Source: Sphingobacterium yanglingense
Lineage (GTDB): Bacteria; Bacteroidota; Bacteroidia; Sphingobacteriales; Sphingobacteriaceae
NCBI RefSeq assembly: GCF_004363245.1
Contig: NZ_SNYV01000016.1
Span: 362,496-426,495 of the forward strand
DNA length: 64,000 nt
Direction of reading: 5' to 3'
Under the pieces are notes generated by a model, which worked only from the letters and a program-made list of their open reading frames with translations, did not search any database and was not told the DNA's origin. Within the stretch, counting starts at the first letter, position 1, and every line of letters starts with the position of its first letter. Of the stretch, positions 43,238 to 51,914 are shown one piece after another. The position numbers were made by a program, and so were the translations under genes.

Positions 43238-43275
43238 AAAAGAAGGCCTCTTTAATGAAAGAGGCCTTCTTTTTT
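43236..43275. terminator. Bidirectional rho-independent terminator
   Basis: AAAAAAGAAGGCCTCTTT and its exact complement form an 18-bp stem with a 4-nt loop between the convergent DUF6263-like and gcvH genes. Confidence 0.92.
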
Positions 43276-43294
43276 ATTGGATTCTAAATAAACA

Positions 43295-43675
43295 TTACGC
43301 GTTTATTTCAGATTTATATCCTTCTGCAGTCAATAAAGAATCAACATCAGCCGCATTCGCTATTTTAACGCGAATGATCCACCCTTCACCGTATGGATCA
43401 GTGTTTACTAATTCTGGAGAAGCATCAATTGCATCATTTATAGCCAAAACTGTTGAGTTCATTGGCATAAATAAATCAGATACAGTTTTTACTGCTTCGA
43501 TAGTACCGAAAACTTCGTTTGCAGCCACTTCTTCTCCGACAGTGTTAATATCAACAAAAACAATATCACCTAACTCACGCTGAGCAAAGTCTGTAATACC
43601 GATTACGGCTTCATCGCCTTCTACACGAATCCATTCATGATCCTTTGTGTATTTCAATTCTGTTGGAAAATTCAT
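43295..43675 (-). CDS. gcvH: Glycine cleavage system H protein
   Basis: 126 residues from the ATG at 43675 (MNFPTELKYTKDHEW), the normal GcvH start. A frame from 43723 adds 16 codons that are really the promoter. The lipoyl lysine is K63 in GTIEAVKTVSDLF, and VGITDFAQRELGDIVFVD is conserved. It carries the aminomethyl group among P, T and L proteins. No other gcv gene is nearby. Confidence 0.95.
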   Translation of the reverse strand: MNFPTELKYTKDHEWIRVEGDEAVIGITDFAQRELGDIVFVDINTVGEEVAANEVFGTIEAVKTVSDLFMPMNSTVLAINDAIDASPELVNTDPYGEGWIIRVKIANAADVDSLLTAEGYKSEINA

Positions 43676-43692
43676 TTTTTCTTCTTTTTTTT

Positions 43693-43724
43693 CAAAAATA
43701 TCATTAACAATTGACATTACCAAA
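43693..43724 (-). promoter_or_regulatory. Consensus promoter of gcvH
   Basis: Minus strand: TTTG (43724-43721), 20 nt, TATTTTTG (43700-43693). This is a near-perfect -33/-7 Bacteroidota promoter; it lies 17 nt before the gcvH ATG and fixes the short start. Confidence 0.8.
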
Positions 43725-43736
43725 ACCGAATATGTG

Positions 43737-43744
43737 TATTTTTA
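43737..43744 (+). promoter_or_regulatory. -7-like element 4 nt upstream of anmK
   Basis: TATTTTTA differs from TAnnTTTG only in the last base and ends 4 nt before the ATG at 43749, so the transcript would begin at or near the start codon. Confidence 0.4.
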
Positions 43745-43748
43745 GAAT

Positions 43749-44945
43749 ATGAATAGGCAAATTGAAAAGCTTTATGAAATAAGCAAAAAAGACAGTCGAT
43801 TAATCATTGGTCTTATGTCTGGAACATCGTTAGATGGTTTAGACATTGCCCTTTGCAGAATAGAGGGAAGTGGTCTCAACACCAACTTAAAACTCCTTCA
43901 TTTTGACACATTGTCCTACCAAGATGAATTCAGAAATAACATCCGCAAGATATTTGCAAAAAAAGAAATAAATCAACAGGATTTTTCGGGTATCAATCCC
44001 TATGTGGCACTCGTACATGCATCTTTAATCAATAAGGTGCTAAAAAAATGGGGAGTCGCCCCCCAAGACATTGACCTGATTGCAAGCCATGGACAGACTG
44101 TTTATCACGCTCCTCAAATATTAACTAAAAACGTCAACCTCCCTAATAGTACACTTCAAATCGGTGATGGTGACCATATCGCTGTACACACCGGCATCAT
44201 TACCCTATCTGATTTCCGCCAGAAACATATTGCTGCGGGAGGCGAAGGTGCTCCTCTAGCTGCATATGGGGATTTGTTATTGTTTACCGATGCTATAGAG
44301 AACAGAATACTCCTCAATATTGGAGGGATTTCCAACTTCACCTTTCTTCCTAAAAAAGACTCCAATATTAAGGCCTTTGCTACCGATTTAGGTCCTGGCA
44401 ACACTTTGATGAACCAATACATGTTTCAACATTTTGGGAGGGAAATGGATCTCGATGCAGAAATCGCACTATCTGGCATAGCGAATGAAGATTTGCTTGA
44501 ACATTTACTACAGGAAGATTTTCTTGGCCTTCCCTTCCCAAAAACGACTGGGCCAGAATTATTCAATCTTGACTACTTAAGAATCAAACAGGAAAAATCC
44601 AGTACAGAAGACTTGTCTCCTGCCGATGTGATGGCAACATTGAACAAGTTTTCGGCATTAGCTATTGCTAATGGCATCAAAATGCTCACACAAGATCTTG
44701 ACAACGTGGCTGTATATGTAAGTGGAGGGGGACTTCATAATCCTCTTCTGATGCGCAATATCATTAATATGCTCCCTACTATAAAGGTTGCCTCTATTGA
44801 CGAGATAGATATGAATCCAGACGCTAAAGAGGCCTGCCTATTTGCAGTATTGGCAAACGAAGCTATCGCGGGTGCTCCTGAGAATGTTTCAGGACTGAAG
44901 GATTCACCTGCAATATGCATGGGAAAAATAAGCTTCCCCCATTAG
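43749..44945 (+). CDS. anmK: Anhydro-N-acetylmuramic acid kinase
   Basis: 398 residues with LIIGLMSGTSLDGLDIALC (ATP-binding loop), IGDGDHIAVHTG, ILLNIGGISNFTFL and ATDLGPGNTLMNQY of the AnmK family, and the C-terminal VYVSGGGLHNPLLM. It phosphorylates and opens anhydroMurNAc during cell-wall recycling, matching the amidase and glucosaminidase genes at 34.5-38.6 kb. Its stop codon overlaps the convergent DUF2461 stop by 4 bp. Confidence 0.94.
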   Translation: MNRQIEKLYEISKKDSRLIIGLMSGTSLDGLDIALCRIEGSGLNTNLKLLHFDTLSYQDEFRNNIRKIFAKKEINQQDFSGINPYVALVHASLINKVLKKWGVAPQDIDLIASHGQTVYHAPQILTKNVNLPNSTLQIGDGDHIAVHTGIITLSDFRQKHIAAGGEGAPLAAYGDLLLFTDAIENRILLNIGGISNFTFLPKKDSNIKAFATDLGPGNTLMNQYMFQHFGREMDLDAEIALSGIANEDLLEHLLQEDFLGLPFPKTTGPELFNLDYLRIKQEKSSTEDLSPADVMATLNKFSALAIANGIKMLTQDLDNVAVYVSGGGLHNPLLMRNIINMLPTIKVASIDEIDMNPDAKEACLFAVLANEAIAGAPENVSGLKDSPAICMGKISFPH

Positions 44946-45610
44946 AGCTCCAGATCTATCGCTTCTTGAATAAATTTTTTAAGTGGGTATATCCTTTTAC
45001 AAATATTGATGATAGTCTTCATCGCATCTGCATCCGCCAATTCTTTATTTGATAAGGGTTGGTGGATGATAAAGCTTTTAAGTTTTAAAATCTCTATTTG
45101 CGGATCGTCAGCATTGTAACCTGCTGGAGGTCTACTAAGCTTATCTTCAGTAGAGAGATCTTCCACAGCCCATTGTCCTGTTTTTAGCACCTCTCTAAAT
45201 GCCTCTGCATTATAATCTATCTCTTGGCGGATAGCATCTAGATGTTCCTTTTTGGGACGCCAGTATCCCGCTGCGATAAATGAATTGTTGGGTTCGATGT
45301 GGATATAGTACTCGGGGCCATCTAACTTTCGTCCATCGATAGAGATTCCGGCAGCCAGCCAAGACTTATAAGGAGACTTATCTTTGGAGAACCGTACATC
45401 CCTATAAATCCGGAACATACACTTAGAAGCATTTATATCTGTATTAATCTGCGGATCGAATCGAGATAGCTCTACAATCAGCTCTTCAACAAATGCTTTC
45501 ACATTTTGAAGGGCAGCCTCATAACTCACTTTATGTTCTTGAAACCACTCTCTATTATTATTTTGTGAGAGGTTCGCAAGGAATTCAAATGTTGACGTAG
45601 AAATATTCAT
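44942..45610 (-). CDS. DUF2461-family protein
   Basis: 222 residues, cytoplasmic. The family pattern is clear: FEFLANLSQNNNREWFQEHK, FRIYRDVRFSKDKSPYKSWLAAGI, YYIHIEPNNSFIAAGYWRP and DRPPAGYNADDPQ-like block near 160. DUF2461 (TIGR02453) proteins are widespread with no proven function. The gene ends on the same 4 bases as anmK, a tight convergent arrangement. Confidence 0.88.
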   Translation of the reverse strand: MNISTSTFEFLANLSQNNNREWFQEHKVSYEAALQNVKAFVEELIVELSRFDPQINTDINASKCMFRIYRDVRFSKDKSPYKSWLAAGISIDGRKLDGPEYYIHIEPNNSFIAAGYWRPKKEHLDAIRQEIDYNAEAFREVLKTGQWAVEDLSTEDKLSRPPAGYNADDPQIEILKLKSFIIHQPLSNKELADADAMKTIINICKRIYPLKKFIQEAIDLEL

Positions 45611-45631
45611 ATGTAAATAATTATCTTCGAT

Positions 45632-45651
45632 GATCCGCCAGCTGGCGGATC
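45632..45651. repeat. 20-bp perfect palindrome
   Basis: GATCCGCCAGCTGGCGGATC reads the same on both strands without a loop. It is GC-rich in an A/T-rich gap upstream of the DUF2461 gene and past the end of cdsA. Confidence 0.85.
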
Positions 45652-45735
45652 GGTTTTACTTTTAATGGTCATATGGAATATCCAAAGTATATTATGCACG
45701 TTCTTGTGCAGTTCTGTTACATGGATATTTCATAA

Positions 45736-46536
45736 TTATGCAATCATTAACAGGAATAAAAAGACTAAAGGTGCAGCCATTAATAATCCGTCGAATCTAT
45801 CTAACAACCCTCCATGTCCAGGCAGAATACTCCCCGAATCTTTAACTCCCAAACTACGTTTTAACATAGATTCCACGAGATCTCCCAATGTACCGAATAT
45901 ACCGATGATAAGGGCCATAGATGCCCATTCCCATTTTGTCAAAGCTCCAAAATACTGCTCTAGGTTAAAAGCAATAGCGACGGCAAAAAGGACTCCTCCG
46001 ATAAAACCTTCCCATGTTTTATTAGGCGATATCCGCTCGAACAATTTTCGTTTCCCAAAACTTCTTCCAGCAAGATAAGCTCCTGTATCATTGGACCAGA
46101 GAATCAATAGAAAGCCGAGAGGTATGTAGAAATTAAAGTTCCCTTTTACAAATCCCAATGCCAGAAAAAATAGAAAAGGAATTCCTGCATAAGTAATCCC
46201 TAATAGGGTGTAACCAATATCATTAAAGGGAAGTGTCCTTTTTTGAAACAACGCCCAGATAAAAACCAAAGAAAATAATGGTATAAATAGCCAGACCTTG
46301 ATAAATGGAATTACTCCCAAACAATGTAACGCAATAAGGCCACTCAAAACAGCAAACGCAAGTAAGCCCAGAAAAACCATCGGTCTGACGTCTTCTTTAC
46401 GAACTATTCCATAAAATTCATATAAACACCAAAGTCCTAGCAACGAGAAGAACGACACAAAAACAACTTGTCCCAACAAATGTGCACCGATCAACACGGC
46501 TATAAAAAAAAATCCAGTAATAGCTCTAGTTAACAT
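45736..46536 (-). CDS. cdsA: Phosphatidate cytidylyltransferase
   Basis: 266 residues with about seven membrane segments and the CDP-diglyceride synthase signature near the end: SPNKTWEGFIGG, then LGDLVESMLKRSLGVKDSG and LPGHGGLLDRFDGLL. It makes CDP-diacylglycerol for phospholipids in the inner membrane. Its start overlaps the DUF2007 gene by 11 bp, so the three genes CPBP-DUF2007-cdsA form one coupled operon. Confidence 0.95.
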   Translation of the reverse strand: MLTRAITGFFFIAVLIGAHLLGQVVFVSFFSLLGLWCLYEFYGIVRKEDVRPMVFLGLLAFAVLSGLIALHCLGVIPFIKVWLFIPLFSLVFIWALFQKRTLPFNDIGYTLLGITYAGIPFLFFLALGFVKGNFNFYIPLGFLLILWSNDTGAYLAGRSFGKRKLFERISPNKTWEGFIGGVLFAVAIAFNLEQYFGALTKWEWASMALIIGIFGTLGDLVESMLKRSLGVKDSGSILPGHGGLLDRFDGLLMAAPLVFLFLLMIA

Positions 46537-46756
46537 CCCCCGTCTCTATATTATTTTCTTCATTATCTTTGATTAACCGCAACGCTTGTTGCTCCATGTC
46601 TTCATGAACATAAAGCTCAATCTTTCCAAACAGGTAAGACGAGTCCTGTTTGTTCAGCAACACGGAATGCACACCATTCTCTCCCAACATCTGTTTGACG
46701 ATCTCAGCTTCAATAGCACTGTTATATACTTGTATTTTTTTCCAATCTTTCTCCAT
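46526..46756 (-). CDS. DUF2007-family small protein
   Basis: 76 residues of the putative-signal-transducing DUF2007 fold: KIQVYNSAIEAEIVKQMLGE, GVHSVLLNKQDSSY, GKIELYVHEDMEQQALRLI. It overlaps CPBP upstream by 35 bp and cdsA downstream by 11 bp. The role is unknown; the coupling with cdsA is widespread in Bacteroidota as far as I know. Confidence 0.85.
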   Translation of the reverse strand: MEKDWKKIQVYNSAIEAEIVKQMLGENGVHSVLLNKQDSSYLFGKIELYVHEDMEQQALRLIKDNEENNIETGDVN

Positions 46757-47669
46757 TAGCTTGCTTTTGTTTTGAAATTTTATAAAACCAGATCCCTAAG
46801 AGCACCGTTAAAATAAAGCCTCCAATATACACAAATATTGAATAGCTATCGTATGACTGTAGATCGGCGTACGTTTTACCTTGTCTAGTATATACAAATG
46901 CTAGGATTGCTACTGTCGCATTATTCACGAAATGAGCTAATATAGGTATCCATATATTTTGTGTCCACACAAACATGTAACCAAAGAACACGCCCAAAAT
47001 CATTCTTGGAAAAAAGCCAAAGAACTGCACGTGTATCGCGCTAAAGATAATAGCCGAAAGCCATACCGTAATATGATAATTCTTGACAAGGCGCTGTATA
47101 ATATGCATTAAGGAACCTCTGAAATAATACTCTTCAGCAATTGCTGGCATAATAGCCATGACAACAATATTTACTAGAAGTAGTTCCCACCGGTCTACCA
47201 TCACTATATTCTTGGTCAATTCAGCCATACTATCCTCCTGTAATCGCATCCAGGTCTCGATTCCGCTGAGACTGTCCGGGAGTGTCATCTTTGCGTTTGC
47301 ATCCCCAATCAGCTGCATGATCGGACCGAAGGCAAACAGTATTGCAACAGCAATAAGATAGGACATACCGAATTTCTTATTTTCGGTTGGGAAATAGTTA
47401 TAATATGGTTCTAACTTTTGCAGAATAAATGCAGGCAATAAAAATGTACCAAAAGAACTAGCTATCAATAGCGCATACAAAAAGAAGGGCCGATTAGAGA
47501 ATGAAGACAAGCTTCCGTCACTCTGAAGTACTTCTGCTAGCCCCCCATTGGAAAAAACACCGAACACAAGGGTTAGGGACTGGACGACAACACTACAAGC
47601 CAGCGTCAATCCCAATAAAATAAGGAGGGAACTCCATGGGCCATTTGGTCTGCCAAGATATTGATTCAT
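46722..47669 (-). CDS. CPBP-family intramembrane metalloprotease
   Basis: 315 residues with about eight membrane segments. The CAAX/CPBP motifs are present: EEYYFRGSLMHI (EExxxR), FSAIHVQFFGFFPRMILGVFFGY (second His motif) and ILAHFVNNATVAI (HxxxN). It is a membrane protease of unknown target. The gene heads the operon with DUF2007 and cdsA, and its promoter element ends 4 nt before the ATG. Confidence 0.9.
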   Translation of the reverse strand: MNQYLGRPNGPWSSLLILLGLTLACSVVVQSLTLVFGVFSNGGLAEVLQSDGSLSSFSNRPFFLYALLIASSFGTFLLPAFILQKLEPYYNYFPTENKKFGMSYLIAVAILFAFGPIMQLIGDANAKMTLPDSLSGIETWMRLQEDSMAELTKNIVMVDRWELLLVNIVVMAIMPAIAEEYYFRGSLMHIIQRLVKNYHITVWLSAIIFSAIHVQFFGFFPRMILGVFFGYMFVWTQNIWIPILAHFVNNATVAILAFVYTRQGKTYADLQSYDSYSIFVYIGGFILTVLLGIWFYKISKQKQANGERLEKNTSI

Positions 47670-47673
47670 GCGC

Positions 47674-47681
47674 TAAAGTTA
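47674..47681 (-). promoter_or_regulatory. -7-like element 4 nt upstream of the CPBP protease gene
   Basis: TAACTTTA (last base off consensus) ends 4 nt before the ATG. The same TAACTTTAGCG string precedes the 30-residue frame at 29632. The upstream TTTG overlaps the T-run of the neighbouring terminator. Confidence 0.45.
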
Positions 47682-47699
47682 CTTAATATTTAGAATAAC

Positions 47700-47722
47700 A
47701 AAAGGGGGCTAGGCCCCCTTTT
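47700..47722 (-). terminator. Rho-independent terminator of the Tricorn-like protease gene
   Basis: AAAAGGGGGC and GCCCCCTTTT form a 10-bp stem with a 3-nt loop, a few bases past the protease stop. Confidence 0.85.
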
Positions 47723-47729
47723 ACTAATT

Positions 47730-50700
47730 TTAATTGACACGAATCGGATCCGCGGGTTTCCTCACCTGTTGATAAGGATAGGTCTTCATCTCCTCTAAAA
47801 GAAGTTTGACTGTTCGCTCTAACTGAGGGTCTCTTCCCTCTAATAGGTCTTTAGGCATCTGCTCTACAAAAATATCAGGTGCTACACCTTCATTTTCGAT
47901 AATATAGTTGCCATTCAAGTCATATACTCCGAAGTTCGGAGAGGTAATGCTTCCTCCATCCAACAATGGCGGGTATCCAGAAATACCTACTAATATCCCC
48001 ATTGTAGTACGTCCTACTAACTTACCCAATCCTTTAAACCGGAACATGTACGGCATCATATCACCTCCAGATCCTGCATTTTCGTTGATAATCATTGCCT
48101 TTGGTCCATAGATACCGTTTCCTGGTGTTGTAAACGATTTACCATCACGGATTCCCCATCCTGCAATAAGCTCTCTTGACAACAGGTCTATCACATAATC
48201 CGCTACAGATCCGCCTCCATTGTTCCGCTCATCTATGAGTAATGCTTTCTTATCCATCTGAGAGAAATAATACCTGTTGAAGTTTGTAAATCCTTCCTGT
48301 CCTGTATTCGGCATATACACATAGGCAATCTGACCATTGCTTAACTGATCTACTTTTTTACGATTGGTCTCTACCCAATCCATACTGCGTAGTCCCATTT
48401 CGCTCGAAAAAGAAATTGGATTTACAATCACTTCTCTAGCCCCTTGAAGAGATGGCTTGGTATTGATTTTCAATACGACCTGCTTACCCACTCTATTCTC
48501 CAAAAGCTTATAAATGCTTACATCTGAAGTCAATTTGACTCCATCAACGCTGACAATATAGCTTCCTTCTTTTATATTCAACCCTGGCTCTGCCAAAGGC
48601 GCTTTGAAAGATGGGTTCCAATCTAAACGTGTAAATATCTTATTGATTTTATAAAATCCATCCACTTGTTCCAAGTCTGCTCCAAGCGCTCCTGTACTTA
48701 CTGATGGCGTCGAAGGCTGATCTCCCGGATAAACATAAGCATGCCCAACGACCAATTCTCCCATCATCTCATTCAATAAATAGCCTAAATCGGAACGATG
48801 ATTAACATATGGCAGAAATTTTTCGTACTTCGCTTTCACTGCTTCCCAGTTTGCGCCGTGCATGTTTTCTACATAGAAAAATTCTTTCTGCATCGCCCAT
48901 ACTTCATTAAATACCTGTTTCCACTCTGCAGCTGGATCCACTTCAAATTTGAAATCATCGATATTTAATTTCCCTGATGCGGGAGCAGGCTTTTGTCCAG
49001 CGGCGACAATAAAGTAATCCCTCCCTGTCGTGTACATCATTTTTTTGCCATCTGCACTGATACGGAATCCACGCGCATTATCAACAAGCGCCTTATCTTC
49101 CATTTTGATCAAATCAAAGGCTCCTATCGAACTGCCTCGCTGGTACGTAAGCATATTCTCCACACTTCCATCCAGTCTATAATAACCTGCAGGCAAAGGA
49201 AGTGCAACAATACGACTATTGATATCTTCAAAATCGACTTCCAGCTTTTTCTCTACTGGCTTCGCTGGTGGCTTGACTTCATCTTTAGCACTAGACTTCT
49301 TCTTGTTGTCCTTCTTCTCTGCAACCTTTTCTTCCTTCTTTGGTTCTTCTATTTTCTCTTCTTTCACTGTCTCCTCGTCGCTCTCATTTTTAAAAAGCGA
49401 AGGGGTCTTTTTAGACAAAATAAAAGCATACACATTGAACTGTGGATTACGCTCATAGGCAGACATATGTAAGCCTGAATTTGTCAATCCTGTATTTGTA
49501 CTTGCAATAAAGAATAAGTATTTCCCGTCTTTACTGAAAGTCGGTTGTGCAACAGCGCTCATACCATCAGTAATCTGATGAGACTGCTTTGTTGTCAAAT
49601 TATACATAAATGCCGCATTGACACCATTGTTGAGGCTTTTGACATAGGTAATCCAGTTTGAATCAAAAGACCATGATGGCTCGAAATGATTGCGTGTACG
49701 CCCTGTAATAGACGCCATTTTATCTGAATCCACTAATACGACTTTTTTGGACGCCACATCGACATAATACAGGTTTAAATGTGCATCATTATAAAAAAGC
49801 TTCTTGCTATCCGGAGACCATGTTGGTTCAAAGAAAAACAAGCCAGTTCCTAGATCAATATAGGTAGGTTCGTCAATTGCCTTCTGATCGCGAAGAACCA
49901 ATTGATATTTGCCGTTTTTGTCTGATAGATAAGATACCCATTTACCATTTGGCGACCAAGACGGGAAACGCTCATGGCTTCCGACCGAGTTGGAGATATT
50001 TCTTGCATCTCCTTTTTCTTTCGGCACAGATATAATTTCTCCACGGCTTTCAAATAGTGCGCGCTGTCCTGTTGGCGAAAGGTCGAAGTTACGGATACCC
50101 GCTCTCAGGTCCACATATCTCGAACGCTTGAACATGGGATCTGCAGCAAGAGCAATTTTAAGTGTATTCACATTCTTGGTTCCTAAATCAAGAATATGGA
50201 CACGGCCATCATACTCAAAGGTAAGTTCGTTACCTAGCCCCTGCAAAGTACGTACATCATAGTCCTTATAATCTGTCAACTTCTCTACTTTTTTTGATTT
50301 AGTATCGTAGCTGTAGATATTCACAATCTTATCCCTATCGGACAAGAAGTAGATTTTCGAACCTAACCATACAGGTTTTACGTCATTACAGTTTTCACCA
50401 GGAATAACTTCTACATTTTTGGTCTTTGTATCGAATACCCAGATAGAAGGCATACCTCCTCCGCGGTAGCGCTTGAAAGCAACTCTATCACGTTCTGTGG
50501 GATCCGTATTTTTAATATATGCCCAATAACGTCCATCTTCAGAGGGTGTACCTTGATAGGCTTCTGGCATCATTAAAGGTGTAGCATTCTCGGCGACAAG
50601 CTTGGTTTTATAGAGTCTTGAGCCCAAAGAGTACTGAAATTCGCGTGTAGTCTGAAAATAAACCTCATCATTACTCAACCAACCTCTTACAACATCGGCT

Positions 50701-51029
50701 GCCGGGTGAAAAGTAATACGCTTTGGTTCTCCTCCTACAACGGGAATAGTATACACATCAGTATTACCATCATAATTACCCGTAAAAGCAATTTGCTTAC
50801 CATCAGGCGAAAACATTGGATTCATCTCGACACCAGGATTCGTGGTCAATCGCCGCGGGTTCTGTCCATTCTTATCAGCGACCCAAATGTCACCTCCATA
50901 GACAAATGTGACATGTGTCTTACTAATACTAGGATTACGCAGCAATAATGTTTCTTGCTGGGCATGAGCAGCAGAGAGACTTCCAACAGTCAATGCTACG
51001 CTCAGAAAATTAGAGACTTTTTTAAACAT
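47730..51029 (-). CDS. Tricorn-type S41-family protease
   Basis: 1099 residues with a signal peptide (residues 1-23, ending AAHAQ). N-terminal beta-propeller repeats with many 'NPMFSPDGKQIAFTG'-type units fill about 30-560. A Lys/Glu-rich linker (about 560-600) follows, then a tricorn core, a PDZ domain (GSYIVSVDGVKL) and the S41 catalytic domain with the serine in ENAGSGGDMMPYMF and the motif LLIDERNNGGGSVADY. It degrades peptides in the periplasm. The gene has its own promoter and terminator. Confidence 0.93.
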   Translation of the reverse strand: MFKKVSNFLSVALTVGSLSAAHAQQETLLLRNPSISKTHVTFVYGGDIWVADKNGQNPRRLTTNPGVEMNPMFSPDGKQIAFTGNYDGNTDVYTIPVVGGEPKRITFHPAADVVRGWLSNDEVYFQTTREFQYSLGSRLYKTKLVAENATPLMMPEAYQGTPSEDGRYWAYIKNTDPTERDRVAFKRYRGGGMPSIWVFDTKTKNVEVIPGENCNDVKPVWLGSKIYFLSDRDKIVNIYSYDTKSKKVEKLTDYKDYDVRTLQGLGNELTFEYDGRVHILDLGTKNVNTLKIALAADPMFKRSRYVDLRAGIRNFDLSPTGQRALFESRGEIISVPKEKGDARNISNSVGSHERFPSWSPNGKWVSYLSDKNGKYQLVLRDQKAIDEPTYIDLGTGLFFFEPTWSPDSKKLFYNDAHLNLYYVDVASKKVVLVDSDKMASITGRTRNHFEPSWSFDSNWITYVKSLNNGVNAAFMYNLTTKQSHQITDGMSAVAQPTFSKDGKYLFFIASTNTGLTNSGLHMSAYERNPQFNVYAFILSKKTPSLFKNESDEETVKEEKIEEPKKEEKVAEKKDNKKKSSAKDEVKPPAKPVEKKLEVDFEDINSRIVALPLPAGYYRLDGSVENMLTYQRGSSIGAFDLIKMEDKALVDNARGFRISADGKKMMYTTGRDYFIVAAGQKPAPASGKLNIDDFKFEVDPAAEWKQVFNEVWAMQKEFFYVENMHGANWEAVKAKYEKFLPYVNHRSDLGYLLNEMMGELVVGHAYVYPGDQPSTPSVSTGALGADLEQVDGFYKINKIFTRLDWNPSFKAPLAEPGLNIKEGSYIVSVDGVKLTSDVSIYKLLENRVGKQVVLKINTKPSLQGAREVIVNPISFSSEMGLRSMDWVETNRKKVDQLSNGQIAYVYMPNTGQEGFTNFNRYYFSQMDKKALLIDERNNGGGSVADYVIDLLSRELIAGWGIRDGKSFTTPGNGIYGPKAMIINENAGSGGDMMPYMFRFKGLGKLVGRTTMGILVGISGYPPLLDGGSITSPNFGVYDLNGNYIIENEGVAPDIFVEQMPKDLLEGRDPQLERTVKLLLEEMKTYPYQQVRKPADPIRVN

Positions 51030-51055
51030 ATAGATATTTCAAGGTTATTCGATGG

Positions 51056-51063
51056 CAAATATA
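51056..51063 (-). promoter_or_regulatory. -7 promoter element of the Tricorn-like protease
   Basis: TATATTTG on the minus strand, 26 nt before the ATG at 51029. Confidence 0.55.
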
Positions 51064-51133
51064 TTTGATTTTAGACGAAGAACAGGATTATATCTAAGTT
51101 GTTGCAATTAGATGGCGATTGGGAGAAAAAAAA

Positions 51134-51156
51134 AGGCTGTTCGTTTTGAACAGCCT
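51134..51156 (-). terminator. Rho-independent terminator after the zinc-ribbon gene
   Basis: AGGCTGTTC and GAACAGCCT form a 9-bp stem with a 5-nt loop followed, on the minus strand, by a run of nine T. Confidence 0.88.
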
Positions 51157-51179
51157 CTACTATTATTTTTTTGCTCTGA

Positions 51180-51914
51180 TTAATCTTCAGATGCGATTTC
51201 TTCATCTACAAGAACACGTCCGCAGTGCTCACAGATAATGATTTTCTTGCGCTGACGAATCTCTGATTGCAATTGCGCAGGAATTTTATTGTGACATCCT
51301 GAACAACTATCCCGCTCTATAGATACAACAGCTAGACCATTACGATATGAACCTCTAAGCTTGTTATAGACCTTTAATAGGCGTTCTTCATTTTTCTCAG
51401 CGGCGATATCGGCTTTCTTCAAGAACTCTTCTTCCTCGATTTGAGTTTCCGAAGTTATTGTTTCCAATTCTTGTTTCTTGACTTCTAGCTCACCTTTAGA
51501 GAAATCTAGATTTTCTTTAGTTTTCTCATAAGCTTCTGTTTTATTTTTAATTTCAAACTCCGCTTCTTTGATGCGCTTTTCGCATACTTGAATCTCTAAG
51601 CCTTGAATTTCGATTTCTTTGGATATCGCATCGTATTCACGATTGTTTTTCACCTCGTTCAATTGTCCTTCGTATTTTTTGATTGCAGACTGTGCATCTT
51701 TAATCATATTTTTACGTTTCACAATTGAATCTTCTAAGTCATCCAATTCCACTCGAATCTTTTCAAGGCGAGTTTCTAGCCCAGCCATTTCGTCCTCTAA
51801 GTCGGCAACCTCTATAGGTAGCTCGCCACGTACTTGACGAATCTTATCTATCTTTGTGTGGATCGATTGCAATGCCCACAATGCTTTTAATTTTTGTTCT
51901 ACGGTTTGTTCCAT
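51180..51914 (-). CDS. Coiled-coil protein with C4 zinc ribbon (CT398-like)
   Basis: 244 residues. Residues about 15-190 are almost all heptad coiled coil (LEDEMAGLETRLEKIRVELDD). The C-terminus holds two CxxC pairs (SCSGCHNKIPAQL and IICEHCGRVL) of the zf-RING_7/CT398 type. The family is widespread with a suggested nucleic-acid or sigma-related role. Its ATG shares one base with the stop of the Nif3 gene, so they are coupled. Confidence 0.88.
   Translation of the reverse strand: MEQTVEQKLKALWALQSIHTKIDKIRQVRGELPIEVADLEDEMAGLETRLEKIRVELDDLEDSIVKRKNMIKDAQSAIKKYEGQLNEVKNNREYDAISKEIEIQGLEIQVCEKRIKEAEFEIKNKTEAYEKTKENLDFSKGELEVKKQELETITSETQIEEEEFLKKADIAAEKNEERLLKVYNKLRGSYRNGLAVVSIERDSCSGCHNKIPAQLQSEIRQRKKIIICEHCGRVLVDEEIASED

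Noticed and set aside
45671..45732. Inverted repeat ATGGAATATCC / GGATATTTCAT before cdsA's end
   Set aside because: One mismatch and a loop of about 40 nt in A/T-rich DNA; it may well be chance.
48993..49472. 159-codon plus-strand frame inside the Tricorn-type protease gene
   Set aside because: It is the antisense of the Lys/Glu-rich linker, whose codons read as Phe/Leu/Ser-rich on the other strand.
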